A DNA stretch of 64,000 bases from DATFQI01 sp963816955 (GCA_963816955.1 CAWFME010000004.1:806001-870000); one strand, 5' to 3'; shown: positions 24,762 to 33,800, numbered from the stretch's first letter. The notes: generated by a model not told the origin, from the sequence alone. Numbers and translations: made by a program.

Positions 24762-25823
24762 ATGGATATCGGTCGTCTCGAGGAACTCACCGCCGGGCTC
24801 GGCCCGGCCGGCGAGGAGCTGGCCGGCGCCCTGATGGAGATCTACGGGGAGGGTCTCGAGCGCATCATGGCGGCGGTCGACGAGGAGACCGGCAAGCGGC
24901 TCGCGGAGGACGGCGTGGTCGCGAGCCTCCTGCTCATGCACGGCCTGTATCCCGTGCCGCTCGAGGAGCGGGTGCGCGAGGCGCTGGACTCCGTGCGGCC
25001 GTACATGGAGTCCCACGGCGGGAACGTCGAGCTGCTGGGGATCTCCGACGGTGTCGCGCGGATCCGGCTCGGGGGCCACTGCGTCGGCTGCGCGGCCTCG
25101 ACGGCGACGCTCGAGCTGGGGATCCGCCAGGCGCTCGAGGCGACCGCGCCCGACCTGGAGGGACTCGAGGTCGAAGGCGTCCTCGACGAGCCCACCCATG
25201 CGGCGCCGCCGGGCGCGATCCTGCTGCCGATGGCCGGCGCCGCGCCCGCCCCCGCGCCCGCGCCCGCGTCGCATGCCGAGGAGGCCTGCGAGCTGTGCGG
25301 GCACCCGATCTCCGGCGAGCACAAGCACCTGATCCACCTCGAGGAGCGCCGGATCGTCTGCACCTGCGGCACGTGCTGGTCGATCCGCACCGGCGACGCC
25401 GAATTCCGCCCGGTCGGCAGCCGCCGGGTCTGGCTCGACGAGCTGCGCATGACCGACGAGCAGTGGGCGGCGTTCGGGATCCCGATCGGGCTCGCGTTCT
25501 TCATGATCAGCTCCGTCACGGGCAGCGTGATCGCGCTCTATCCGAGCCCGGCGGGCGCGACCGAGTCCGAGCTGGACCTGCGCGCGTGGACGAGCCTGTG
25601 CGAGGCCAACCCGCAGCTCGAGCTCGAGCCCGACACCGAGGCGCTGATCGTCAACCGGCTCGGCGACGAGCCGCAGCAGCTGATCGCGCCGATCGACGCG
25701 GCCTACGGGATCGTCGGCGTCGTGAAGGGGGCGTGGGAGGGGATCACGGGCGGCGCCGGCGTCCCGGCGGCGGTCTCGGAGTACCTCGAGGCGCAGCGGG
25801 CGCGGCCCGCGGTCGGGGCATGA
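24762..25823 (+). CDS. NifU-like domain fused to DUF5947
   Basis: A 353-residue fusion. Residues about 65-130 form a NifU C-terminal-like Fe-S scaffold (SHGGNVELLGISDGVARIRL, then GHCVGCAAS with the CxxC). An Ala/Pro linker follows (about 150-167), then a DUF5947-type domain with CELCGHPIS, HLIHLEERRIVCTCGTCW, and FMISSVTGSVIALYPSPAG. In many actinobacterial hydrogenase operons these occur as separate neighbours; here they are one chain. The five cysteines of the second domain suggest metal or cluster binding. Likely role: Fe-S supply or assembly for the small subunit, or an electron-transfer accessory; not experimentally known to me. Confidence 0.75.
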   Translation: MDIGRLEELTAGLGPAGEELAGALMEIYGEGLERIMAAVDEETGKRLAEDGVVASLLLMHGLYPVPLEERVREALDSVRPYMESHGGNVELLGISDGVARIRLGGHCVGCAASTATLELGIRQALEATAPDLEGLEVEGVLDEPTHAAPPGAILLPMAGAAPAPAPAPASHAEEACELCGHPISGEHKHLIHLEERRIVCTCGTCWSIRTGDAEFRPVGSRRVWLDELRMTDEQWAAFGIPIGLAFFMISSVTGSVIALYPSPAGATESELDLRAWTSLCEANPQLELEPDTEALIVNRLGDEPQQLIAPIDAAYGIVGVVKGAWEGITGGAGVPAAVSEYLEAQRARPAVGA

Positions 25824-26434
25824 CGCCAGCCCCGTCGTTCGAGGTGCTCGGCGCCGGGCCGGTCGCGCACGCGGCGGCCCCGACCCTGCGCTTCACCCTG
25901 CGTGTCGACGAGACGACGGGCGGCGACGTGCACGCGATCGCGCTCGCGGCCCAGGTCCAGATCGACCCGGCCAAGCGCAGCTATGACGATGCGACGCGCG
26001 AGCGGCTCGTGGAGCTCTTCGGCGAGCCCGCGCGCTGGGCGGCCACGACGCGCAGCTTCCTCTGGGCGCAGCTCGGCACGGTCGTGCCCGCGTTCCGCGG
26101 GAGCGCCGAGTTCCCGCTCGACGTCCCCTGCACCTACGACCTCGAGGTGGCCGCCGCCAAGTACGTCTACTCGCTGCCGGACGGCGAGGTCCCGCTGACG
26201 TTCCACTTCAGCGGCACGATCCTGCACGGGGAGATGCAGGTCGCGATGGTGCCCTGGAGCTGCTCGGCCGCGTTCCGGCTGCCCGTGGACACCTGGCGCT
26301 CGCTGATGGCGGCCCACTACCCGGGCGGCGGCTGGGTGCGCCTGGACTCCGGGACGCTCGACCGCCTGGCGGCGCGCAAGGCCGCCGGCGGACTGCCCAG
26401 CTACGACGCCACGATCTCGGAGCTGCTGCGATGA
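25820..26434 (+). CDS. DUF6084 hydrogenase-associated protein
   Basis: A 204-residue protein with the features of DUF6084, regularly found next to group 1h hydrogenase genes: LRFTLRVDET..GDVHAIALAAQVQIDP, FSVP-like ELFGEPARWAATTRSFLW, FRGSAEFPLDVPCTYDLEVAAAKY, VPWSCSAAFRLPVDTW. It looks like an all-beta protein with no membrane segment and few cysteines, so cluster binding is unlikely. Function is unknown; conservation with the hydrogenase suggests an assembly or partner role. ATG overlaps the preceding stop. Confidence 0.7.
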   Translation: MTPAPSFEVLGAGPVAHAAAPTLRFTLRVDETTGGDVHAIALAAQVQIDPAKRSYDDATRERLVELFGEPARWAATTRSFLWAQLGTVVPAFRGSAEFPLDVPCTYDLEVAAAKYVYSLPDGEVPLTFHFSGTILHGEMQVAMVPWSCSAAFRLPVDTWRSLMAAHYPGGGWVRLDSGTLDRLAARKAAGGLPSYDATISELLR

Positions 26435-27426
26435 CGACCCTCGAGGCGCTCGTCGACACGCTCGTGTGGGAGGGCTACCAGCTCTATCCGTACACGCCCG
26501 ACGCGACCAAGAACGCGACGCCGACGCCGTTCGGGATCGTCTACCCGCCGGCCTACGCGCGCCTCAGCGGCGCCACCCACGACCGGATGCGGATGGAGTG
26601 CCTCGTCGACGGCGGGAAGCTGTCGGGCACGGTGCGCTGCCTGGCCGGCGCCGTCGAGCTGCCGGAGCCGGGGCAGGTCGCGTTCGACCTCGGCGGCGTC
26701 GTCGGGCGCGCGCGGCTCGAGGTCGCCGGCGACCGGATGGTCATGGAGGTCGTCAACGAGACCGAGGTCCCTGACGGGCTCGACCGGGCCGCGGCGCTGC
26801 GCCACAGCCTGCTCTCGACGCACCTGCTCGCGCGCGCCGACGGCGGGCGCTTCACCTCGCCGCTGCTCGCCCACGGCTGCACGCACGTCAACACCTGGCC
26901 GGTGCTCGCGACGGAGGCCGACGACGCCGTGCTCGGCGCGGCGATCATGCTCCCCGACCACCCCCAGCTCGCCCCGGAGAGCCGCGGCGGCATGTTCGAC
27001 TCGACCGAGATCGAGGAGGCCCTGCTGCTGCACGTGATGGCGCTCTCGGACGCCGAGCGCGCGCAGGCGACCGACCCGGCCGTGCGGGCGATGATCGAGC
27101 GCGTGGCGACCACCACGCCCGAGGAGCTGATGGCGCTGCACGGCCGCGTCACCGTGCGCGACCCCGAGCAGGGCGAGCGCGAGGCGACCGTCGCCGGCGT
27201 CACCTACCGCCCGGGCGACACGGTCGTGCTGCGGCCGGGGCCGGGCCGCAACGCCCAGGACCATCTGGTGCAGGGTCGGCGGGCGACGGTCGAGCGCATC
27301 TACGTCGACTTCGACGGGCGCGTGCAGCTCGGGGTGACCGTCGACGGCGTGCCCGGCCAGGACATCATGCGGGACATCCGGCGCTACCTGTTCTTCCGGC
27401 CAGACGAGGTGGAGCATGCCGCCTGA
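26431..27426 (+). CDS. Uncharacterised hydrogenase-operon protein
   Basis: A 331-residue soluble protein, translationally coupled at both ends. The N-terminus (LVWEGYQLYPYTPDATKNA) and the centre (HLLARADGGRFTSPLL, DSTEIEEALLLHVMALSDAE) match a family seen in actinobacterial hydrogenase clusters. The C-terminal 90 residues look like a small beta-barrel (GDTVVLRPGPGRNAQDHLV...VERIYVDFDGRVQLGVTVD) ending RRYLFFRPDEVE. No signal peptide, membrane helix or cofactor motif is visible. Position suggests a role in hydrogenase assembly, stability or electron output. Confidence 0.65.
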   Translation: MTTLEALVDTLVWEGYQLYPYTPDATKNATPTPFGIVYPPAYARLSGATHDRMRMECLVDGGKLSGTVRCLAGAVELPEPGQVAFDLGGVVGRARLEVAGDRMVMEVVNETEVPDGLDRAAALRHSLLSTHLLARADGGRFTSPLLAHGCTHVNTWPVLATEADDAVLGAAIMLPDHPQLAPESRGGMFDSTEIEEALLLHVMALSDAERAQATDPAVRAMIERVATTTPEELMALHGRVTVRDPEQGEREATVAGVTYRPGDTVVLRPGPGRNAQDHLVQGRRATVERIYVDFDGRVQLGVTVDGVPGQDIMRDIRRYLFFRPDEVEHAA

Positions 27427-27925
27427 GTTCGACAAGCAGATCCTCGTCGCCGGCGTCGGCAACGCGTGGATGCAGGACGACGGCTTCGGCTCCGAGGCCG
27501 CGCGGCGGCTCGAGAGCCGCGAGCTGCCGGCCGGCGTGACGGTGATGGACTTCGGCTCGGGCGGTCTCGACCTCGCCTACGAGATCATGCGCGGCTACCA
27601 CGCGCTCGTGCTGCTCGACGTCTCCCGCCAGGGCGGCGAGCCCGGCACGCTCTACGTGATCGAGCCCGATCCCGAGGACTACTCGCGCCCGATCGAGGAC
27701 GGCGAGATGATCTCCCCGCACGGGATGGACCCGCAGACCGTGCTGCGGTTCGTCACCGCGGTGGGCCAGTTCTCCGGCAAGGTCGTGGTGGTGGCGTGCG
27801 AGCCGGGCCCGATCGAGGACCTCGCCGTCGGGCTCTCGCCCGAGGTCGAGCTCGCGGTCGAGCGCGCGCTCGACGTCGTGATGGAGCAGATCGCGGTGCT
27901 GCGCACCGACGAGGCCTATCGCTGA
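27416..27925 (+). CDS. Hydrogenase maturation endopeptidase (HyaD/HybD family)
   Basis: A 169-residue protease that removes the C-terminal peptide of the large subunit after nickel insertion. It has the family motif GVGNAWMQDDGFGSEAA with the nickel-sensing acidic residue, ALVLLDVSRQGGEPGTLYVIE with the second acidic ligand, and SPHGMDP with the His ligand. Its target here is the 19-residue tail of the large subunit. The start overlaps the previous gene by 11 bases; hypA begins 1 base after its stop. Confidence 0.92.
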   Translation: MPPEFDKQILVAGVGNAWMQDDGFGSEAARRLESRELPAGVTVMDFGSGGLDLAYEIMRGYHALVLLDVSRQGGEPGTLYVIEPDPEDYSRPIEDGEMISPHGMDPQTVLRFVTAVGQFSGKVVVVACEPGPIEDLAVGLSPEVELAVERALDVVMEQIAVLRTDEAYR

Positions 27926-27926
27926 G

Positions 27927-28280
27927 ATGCACGAGCTGGCGATCTCCTCCGCCGTGCTGGAGTCGGTCCTGCGCCATGCCTCAGGGCGGCGGGTGACGAG
28001 CGTGAAGCTGCGCGTCGGGCACCTGCGCCAGGTCGTCCCTGACTCGCTGGAGTTCTACTGGGACATCGTCACCCGCGACGGCGTCTGCGAGGGCTCCGTG
28101 CTCGAGCAGGAGGTGATCGCCGCGCGGTTGGAGTGCACGGGCTGCGCGCGCGAGTGGGAGATCGAGCTGCCCGTGTTCCGCTGCCCGACGTGCGGCGGAG
28201 CGGACGTACGGGTCGCCGCCGGCGACGAGCTCGAGGTGGAGTCGATCGAGGTCGAGGAGGAGCCCGCATGCACCGCGTGA
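27927..28280 (+). CDS. hypA: Nickel chaperone HypA
   Basis: A 117-residue nickel-insertion protein. It begins MHELAIS, with His2 and Glu3 of the nickel site, and has the zinc-ribbon cysteines in two CxxC pairs (ECTGCAREW and RCPTCGGAD). The Glu-rich tail (ELEVESIEVEEEPACTA) is within the normal range. It works with HypB to load nickel into the large subunit. The end overlaps hypB by 13 bases. Confidence 0.95.
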   Translation: MHELAISSAVLESVLRHASGRRVTSVKLRVGHLRQVVPDSLEFYWDIVTRDGVCEGSVLEQEVIAARLECTGCAREWEIELPVFRCPTCGGADVRVAAGDELEVESIEVEEEPACTA

Positions 28281-28933
28281 AGGTCCGGGTCGTCGAGGAC
28301 GCGCTGGACGCCAACAACACGATCGCGCGCGCCAACCGCGACGACTTCGACCGCCACGGGGTCACCGTCATCAACCTGATGAGCGCCCCCGGCGCCGGCA
28401 AGACGACGCTGCTCGAGCGGGCTCTGGCCGGGTTGTCGGTGCGCGCGGGCGTGCTCGAGGGCGACGTGCAGGGCAGCCTGGACGCCGACCGGCTCGCCTC
28501 GCTGCACGTGCCCGTGGTGCAGCTCAACACGGGCAACGGCTTCGGCGGCGAGTGCCACCTGGACGCGAACATGGTCCGCTCCGCGCTGCCCGCGCTGCCG
28601 CTCGCCGACATCGACGTGCTGATCGTCGAGAACGTCGGCAACCTCGTCTGCCCGGCCGAGTTCCGGATCGGCGAGGACGTCCGGATCATGGTCTCCTCGG
28701 TCGCCGAGGGCGAGGACAAGCCGCTGAAGTACCCCCTCATGTTCCGTGCCTGCGAGCTGGTGGTGATCAACAAGGTCGACCTGCTCCCGCACGTCGACTT
28801 CGACATGGACCGCTACCTGCACCACCTCGACGCCGTCCATCCGGGCGTCGCGACGATGCAGGTGAGCGCGCGCACGGGGGAGGGCGTCGAGGAGTTCCGG
28901 GAATGGCTGGAGCGCGTTCCCACCCCGGTGTGA
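28268..28933 (+). CDS. hypB: Nickel-insertion GTPase HypB
   Basis: A 221-residue P-loop GTPase: SAPGAGKTTLLERAL (G1), GDVQGSLDADRL, ENVGNLVCPAEF with the metal-binding Cys, and VINKVDLLPHVDFD (G4). It starts MHRVKVRVVEDALDANN and so lacks both the N-terminal CxxCGC high-affinity site and the His-rich stretch found in some HypBs; nickel storage is thus unlikely. Overlaps hypA at the start and the SIS gene at the stop (GTGA). Confidence 0.95.
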   Translation: MHRVKVRVVEDALDANNTIARANRDDFDRHGVTVINLMSAPGAGKTTLLERALAGLSVRAGVLEGDVQGSLDADRLASLHVPVVQLNTGNGFGGECHLDANMVRSALPALPLADIDVLIVENVGNLVCPAEFRIGEDVRIMVSSVAEGEDKPLKYPLMFRACELVVINKVDLLPHVDFDMDRYLHHLDAVHPGVATMQVSARTGEGVEEFREWLERVPTPV

Positions 28934-30037
28934 GCGGCCGGGCCGAAGCCGGCGCGCGCTTCTTCGACGCCGAGGCCGAGCGGATCGCGCGGCTCTGCCA
29001 CGCCATGGCGGAGCGCTTCGCGGCGGGCGGGCGGCTGATCGCCCTGGGTGCCTCGCCCGCCGCGCGATCGGACGCGCGGCACGTCGCGGTCGAGTTCGTG
29101 CACCCCGTCATCGTCGGCAAGCGGGCGCTGCCCGCGATCGGGCTCGCGGGCGAGGGAGGGCCGCTCGCCGCCCAGCTCGCGCTGGTGGCGGAGCCCGACG
29201 ACATCGTGATGGCGTTCGACGACGTCGGGCCGCTGCCGCAGGCCTGCCTCACGATCGGCTTCCCGGGCGGCGAGTGGTCGTTCGACCCGCCCAGCGAGGA
29301 CCCGTTCGTGCGCCAGGAGCTCGTCGAGACGCTCTACCACGTGCTGTGGGAGCTGGTGCACGTGTTCTTCGAGCACCGCGGCCTGCTGTCGGGCGGGGTG
29401 CACGACAGCGGAGCGTCCGCGTTCCTGTATCCGTTCCTGGGCGAGACGGCGCCCGACGTCGAGGCCGTCGTCGCGGACGTCGCCGCGTCCGTGCGGATGA
29501 AGTCCGACGGAGACGATCGCGCTGCGCGAGCAGACGCTGGCCGACGGGCGCGAGGTGCTCGAGGCCGCCGCCGCGGCGCTGCGGGAGCGCTTCGCCGAGG
29601 GCGGGCGGCTGCTCGTGCTCGGCAACGGCGGCTCGGCGACCGACGCGATGGACGCCGCCGCCGACTTCCGCCACCCGCCGCACGGCTGGACGCCGCGCCC
29701 GGTGCTCGACCTGACCGAGGACGTCGCGATCCTGACCGCGCTCGGCAACGACATCGGGTTCGAGAACGTGTTCGCGCGCCAGGTGATCGCGCACGGCCGG
29801 TCCGGCGACGCGCTGCTGGCGATCTCGACCAGCGGCGGCTCGGGCAACGTGCTCGCCGCGCTGGCCGAGGCGCGCCGCCGCGGCATGGCGACGATCGCGC
29901 TGGTCGGCTATGACGGCGGCGAGATCGCCGCAGGCGCGCTCGCCGACCACGTCGTGGTCACGCGCTCGCAGCACATCCCTCGGATCCAGGAGGCCCAGGC
30001 GAGCGCGTACCACGTGCTGCGGGAGCTGGTGGGGTGA
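28930..30037 (+). CDS. Tandem SIS-domain protein (GmhA-like), one frameshift
   Basis: GTG at 28930 opens a frame with a first SIS-like half (ARLCHAMAERFAAGGRLIALG, HPVIVGKRALPAIGLAG) up to about 29505. A second half (ETIALREQTLADGREVL, LGNGGSATDAMDAAADF, LLAISTSGGSGNVLAAL) continues in another frame to 30037. Removing one base near 29508 fuses them into about 368 residues. The second half has the Ser-rich sugar-phosphate site of sedoheptulose-7-phosphate isomerase; the first is degenerate (GASPAARSDARH). Such proteins sit between hypB and hypF in other actinobacterial clusters; their hydrogenase role is unknown. Two separate genes remain possible, with ATG 29497 as a start. Confidence 0.65.
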
Positions 30038-32290
30038 GCTCGGGCGCGGCGCGCGCAGCGGGCGCGCGGCGCGTTCGCGCGCGCGTCGAGGGCGTCGTGC
30101 AGGGCGTCGGGTTCCGGCCGTTCGCGCACCGGCTCGCGGGCGAGCTCGCGACTCGACGGATTCGTGCTCAACGACGAGCGCGGCGTGGTCGTGGAGGTCC
30201 AGGGCGCACCCGAGCGCGTCGAGGCGTTCCTCACCCGCCTGCGCGACGACGCGCCGCCGCTGGCGGTGGTCGAGCGCGTGCTGGCGGAGGCCGTCGAGCT
30301 TGTCGCCGGGCGCGGCTTCCGGATCGTCGCGTCGGCGCGCGGCGGCCGCCCCGCCGCGCTCGTCTCGGCCGACGTCGCGACCTGCGAGGACTGCCTGCGC
30401 GAGCTGTTCGACCCCGCGGACCGCCGCCACCGCTACCCGTTCCTGAACTGCACCAACTGCGGCCCGCGCTTCACGATCGTGCGCGGCGTCCCGTACGACC
30501 GGCCGAACACCACGATGGCCGGCTTCGAGATGTGCGGCGCCTGCCGCGCCGAGTACGACGACCCCGCCGACCGCCGCTTCCACGCCCAGCCGGTCGCCTG
30601 CCCCGACTGCGGCCCCCGGCTGTCGCTGCCGCTCGAGGACGTCGAGGCGGCGCTGCGCGGCGGGGCGGTCGTCGCGATCAAGGGGCTCGGCGGGTTCCAC
30701 CTCGCGTGCGTGGCGGCCGACGAGCGCGCGGTCGCGGCGCTGCGTGCGCGCAAGCACCGGGAGGACAAGCCGTTCGCGCTGATGGCGCCGGGCGTGGCGG
30801 CCGCCGCGGAGCTCGTCGAGCTCGGCGCGGAGGAGGAGCGGCTGCTGCTCTCGCGCGAGCGCCCGATCGTGCTCGCGCGGCGGCGTGAGCGCGCGGCGGT
30901 GGCGGAGGCCGTGGCGCCGCGCTCGCGCGAGCTCGGCGTGATGCTCCCCTACACGCCGCTGCACCACCTGCTGCTCGCGGACATGGGCGTGCCGCTCGTG
31001 ATGACCTCGGGCAACGTCTCCGACGAGCCGATCGCGTTCGAGGACGCGGACGCGCTCGAGCGGCTCGAAGGCATCGCCGACCTGGTCCTGCTCCACGACC
31101 GGCCGATCCGGACGCGCACCGACGACTCGGTGGTGCGGGTGACCGCCGGGCGCCCGCTGATGCTGCGCCGCTCGCGCGGGTACGTGCCGGCCGGGCTGGC
31201 GCTCCCCGAGACCGCGAGGCCGCTGCTGGCGTGCGGTGCGGAGCTCAAGAGCACGTTCTGCCTGGCCAGGGGCGAGCGCGCGTGGGTCTCGCACCACGTC
31301 GGCGACCTGCGCAACGCGGAGACGCTGGCCGCCTTCGCCGACGGCGTCGCGCACTTCGAGCGCCTGTTCGACGTCGAGCCCGAGATCGTCGTCCACGACC
31401 TGCACCCGGAGTACCTGTCGACGAAGTACGCGCTCGAGCGCGAGGCCGCGCGCCACGTCGGCGTCCAGCACCACCACGCGCACCTCGCGGCGTGCCTGGC
31501 CGAGCACGGCGAGGCCGGCCCGGCGCTCGGCGCGATCTTCGACGGCACGGGCTACGGGACCGACGGCGCCGTCTGGGGCGGCGAGCTGCTGGCGGGCGAC
31601 CTCGCCGGCTTCGAGCGGGCGGGGCACCTGCGGCCGGTGCGGATGCCCGGCGGCGAGCAGGCGATCCGCCAGCCGTGGCGGATGGCGTGCGCGTGGCTGC
31701 AGGAGGCGCTCGGCGAGGAGCCCGAGCCGCTGCCGGGCGTCGACGCGGCGCGCTGGCGCGCGGTCGCCTCGCTGGCGCGCGGCGAGCTCGCCGCTCCGCT
31801 GACGACGAGCATGGGGCGGCTGTTCGACGCGGTCGCGGCGCTCTGCGGCATCCGGCTCGAGGTCACCTACGAGGGGCAGGCGGCGATCGAGCTCGAGGCG
31901 GCCGCCGGGCCCGGCGACCACGGCCGCTACGAGATGGGCCCCGACCTCGACCCGCGGGCGATGCTCCGCGAGCTCGCTCGGGATCGCTCCGGCCCGGCGG
32001 TCGTGGCGGCGCGGTTCCACGACACCGTGGCGGAGGCCACCGCCGAGGCCTGCGTCGCGGCGGCGTCCGCGCGCGGGCTGGGCACGGTCGTGCTCTCGGG
32101 CGGGGTGTTCGCCAACCGGCGGCTGCTCGAGGCGACGGCGGGTCGCCTGCGGGCCGCCGGGCTGCGCGTGCTCGTGCCCGAGCGGCTGCCGCCCGGCGAC
32201 GGCGGCATCGCCTACGGTCAGGCGTCCGTCGCGGCTGCGCAGTCCGCGCAGAGCCCGACGATCGGGAAGTGGGAGAACCGCGCCCGGTAG
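30034..32290 (+). CDS. hypF: Carbamoyltransferase HypF, one frameshift
   Basis: About 751 residues, normal for HypF, which activates carbamoyl phosphate and carbamoylates HypE. Domains in order: acylphosphatase (VEGVVQGVGFRPFAHRLAG), two zinc fingers (CEDCLRELFDP...CTNCGPRF and CGACRAEYDDP...CPDCGPRL), a YrdC domain (IKGLGGFHLACVA, RKHREDKPFALMA), and a Kae1-like C-terminal domain (VQHHHAHLAACLAEHG, FDGTGYGTDGAVWGGELL). The frame breaks near 30155, inside the acylphosphatase domain; deleting one base gives GELALDGFVLNDERG. GTG start overlaps the SIS stop; the end overlaps the convergent Fur-family gene by 73 bases. Confidence 0.93.
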
Positions 32291-32664
32291 CCGAACTCGC
32301 GCTCGATCAGCGCGCGCACCTCGTCGAGCTGCTCGGCGTCGAGCGCCGTGACGCGGTCGCAGCGCTCGCACGCGAGGTACTCGCGCTCGGCCCCGCCGGT
32401 GAGCGCGTACAGGCCGGGGCCATGACCGAGGTGGACGTGGCGCACGACGCCGAGCCCCTCCAGGTACTCGAGCGCGCGGTAGACCGAGGCGCGGTCGAGA
32501 CCGGGCGCGACGGCCTCGGCCGGCAGCGGCGCGTCGGCCTCGAAGAGCGCCTCGAGCACGCGCCGGCGCGCGGCGGAGAAGCGCCCGCCGGCCTCGCGCA
32601 GGGCTCGGGCCACGTCGTCGATGTCGCGATAGGCGAGCGGTGGGCGGTGCGGCGCGCGGGTCAT
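32218..32664 (-). CDS. Fur-family metalloregulator, probable nickel regulator (Nur-like)
   Basis: A 148-residue repressor with the Fur winged helix (GGRFSAARRRVLEALFEADAPL, LDRASVYRALEYLEGLGVVRHVHLG) and two CxxC pairs (ACERCDRV and LCADC) for structural zinc. Fur paralogues sense Fe, Zn, Ni or peroxide, and sequence alone does not decide. Its start overlaps the stop of a NiCoT nickel permease gene, and the palindrome in front of that permease fits the Nur box form (TTGC...GCAA). Regulation of nickel uptake for the adjacent hydrogenase is the best inference. Confidence 0.8.
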   Translation of the reverse strand: MTRAPHRPPLAYRDIDDVARALREAGGRFSAARRRVLEALFEADAPLPAEAVAPGLDRASVYRALEYLEGLGVVRHVHLGHGPGLYALTGGAEREYLACERCDRVTALDAEQLDEVRALIEREFGYRARFSHFPIVGLCADCAAATDA

Positions 32665-33761
32665 CGCAGGTCCGCCGACCAGCGCTCCTCGATCCGGCCC
32701 AGCCGCCAGACCGCGACCGCGATCGCCCACGTGAGCACGAACAGGGCCACGACGAGGTAGCCGATCAGGTTGAGGTCGATGCCGGTCACCACGTCCCACA
32801 GCCCGCCTGTCAGCGACAGCTCGTCGGCGAGCACGGCCAGCAGCTCGATGCCGCCGATCAGCAGCGCGACGGCGACCGACAGGCCGGTGATCGCGAGGTT
32901 GTAGAAGACCTTGCGGACCGGCCGGGTGAACGCCCAGCCGTAGGCGAAGTTCATGAACATGCCGTCGAGCGTGTCGAACAGCGACATCCCGGCCGCGAAC
33001 AGGATCGGCAGGCACAGGATCGCGTAGAACGGCAGCCCGCCCGCCGCTCCCGCGCCCGCGAGGACCAGCAGCGCGACCTCGGACGCCGTGTCGAAGCCGA
33101 GCCCGAACAGGCAGCCGAGCGGGTACATGTGCCACGGCTTGCGCACGGCGCGCGTCGCGCGGGCGTAGAAGCGGGTCATGAGGCCGCGCTGGTCCAGCTC
33201 GGTCTGGAGCTCGGCCTCGTCGAACTCGCCGCGCCGCATGCGGCGGAAGATCCCGACGATGCTCACGAGGATGACCAGGTTCAGCAGCCCGATCACGAGC
33301 AGGAACGAGCCCGACACGAGCGGCCCGATCAGGCCGGTCGCCTGCTGCAGGCCGGAGCCCTCGTCCTCGACGGCGCCGCCGAGGCCGCGCACGCCGACGA
33401 CCACGAGCACGCCGAGCCCGAGCACGATCGTCGAGTGCCCGAGCGAGAACCAGAAGCCGACGCTCAGCGGCCGCTGGCCCTCGGCCATCAGCTTGCGCGT
33501 CGTGTTGTCGATCGCGGCGATGTGGTCGGCGTCGAACGCGTGGCGCAGGCCGAGCGTGTAGGCCGTGATGCCGAGCCCGACGCCGAAGACGCCGGTCGCG
33601 CCCAGCTCGTAGCCGCGCGGCGCCACGACGGCGATCAGCAGGAAGAACCCGACGGCGTGCAGGGCGATCACGACGGCGGCGAGGAGGCCGGCGCGCCGCC
33701 ATTCCGCGGGCGTGAGCGCCTGCCGGGCGCGGGTCCAGCGCGAGGCGGCCGTCAACCGCAT
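32661..33761 (-). CDS. NiCoT-family high-affinity nickel/cobalt permease
   Basis: A 366-residue inner-membrane transporter with eight predicted TM segments. The signature RHAFDADHIAAIDN (HX4DH) in TM2 binds the metal ion; LGHSTIVLGLG and LFGLGFDTASEVALL, GMSLFDTLDGMFM are the other NiCoT motifs. Nickel rather than cobalt is suggested by the hydrogenase genes beside it. It forms an operon with the Fur-family gene and is preceded by a near-ideal Nur-box-like palindrome 19 bases before its start. Confidence 0.93.
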   Translation of the reverse strand: MRLTAASRWTRARQALTPAEWRRAGLLAAVVIALHAVGFFLLIAVVAPRGYELGATGVFGVGLGITAYTLGLRHAFDADHIAAIDNTTRKLMAEGQRPLSVGFWFSLGHSTIVLGLGVLVVVGVRGLGGAVEDEGSGLQQATGLIGPLVSGSFLLVIGLLNLVILVSIVGIFRRMRRGEFDEAELQTELDQRGLMTRFYARATRAVRKPWHMYPLGCLFGLGFDTASEVALLVLAGAGAAGGLPFYAILCLPILFAAGMSLFDTLDGMFMNFAYGWAFTRPVRKVFYNLAITGLSVAVALLIGGIELLAVLADELSLTGGLWDVVTGIDLNLIGYLVVALFVLTWAIAVAVWRLGRIEERWSADLR

Positions 33762-33779
33762 GGCCGATGACCCTACGCC

Positions 33780-33800
33780 TGTTGCGACTCGGTCGCAACA
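33780..33800. promoter_or_regulatory. Nur-box-like operator upstream of the nickel permease
   Basis: Perfect 9-base arms TGTTGCGAC (33780-33788) and GTCGCAACA (33792-33800) with a 3-base centre. Read as TTGCGA-N5-TCGCAA it matches the architecture of the Streptomyces Nur box (TTGCAA-N5-TTGCAA, conserved TTGC and GCAA). It lies between the divergent permease and M32 peptidase genes, 19 bases from the permease ATG. Confidence 0.75.

Noticed and set aside
23064..25337. Very long open frame antisense to the hydrogenase genes
   Set aside because: High GC content opens antisense frames; its translation is rich in Arg, Ala, Val and His without domains, while the sense strand encodes hallmark proteins.
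29497..29520. Programmed frameshift in the SIS gene
   Set aside because: No slippery heptamer or downstream pseudoknot is evident, and identical one-base excesses occur in many unrelated genes.
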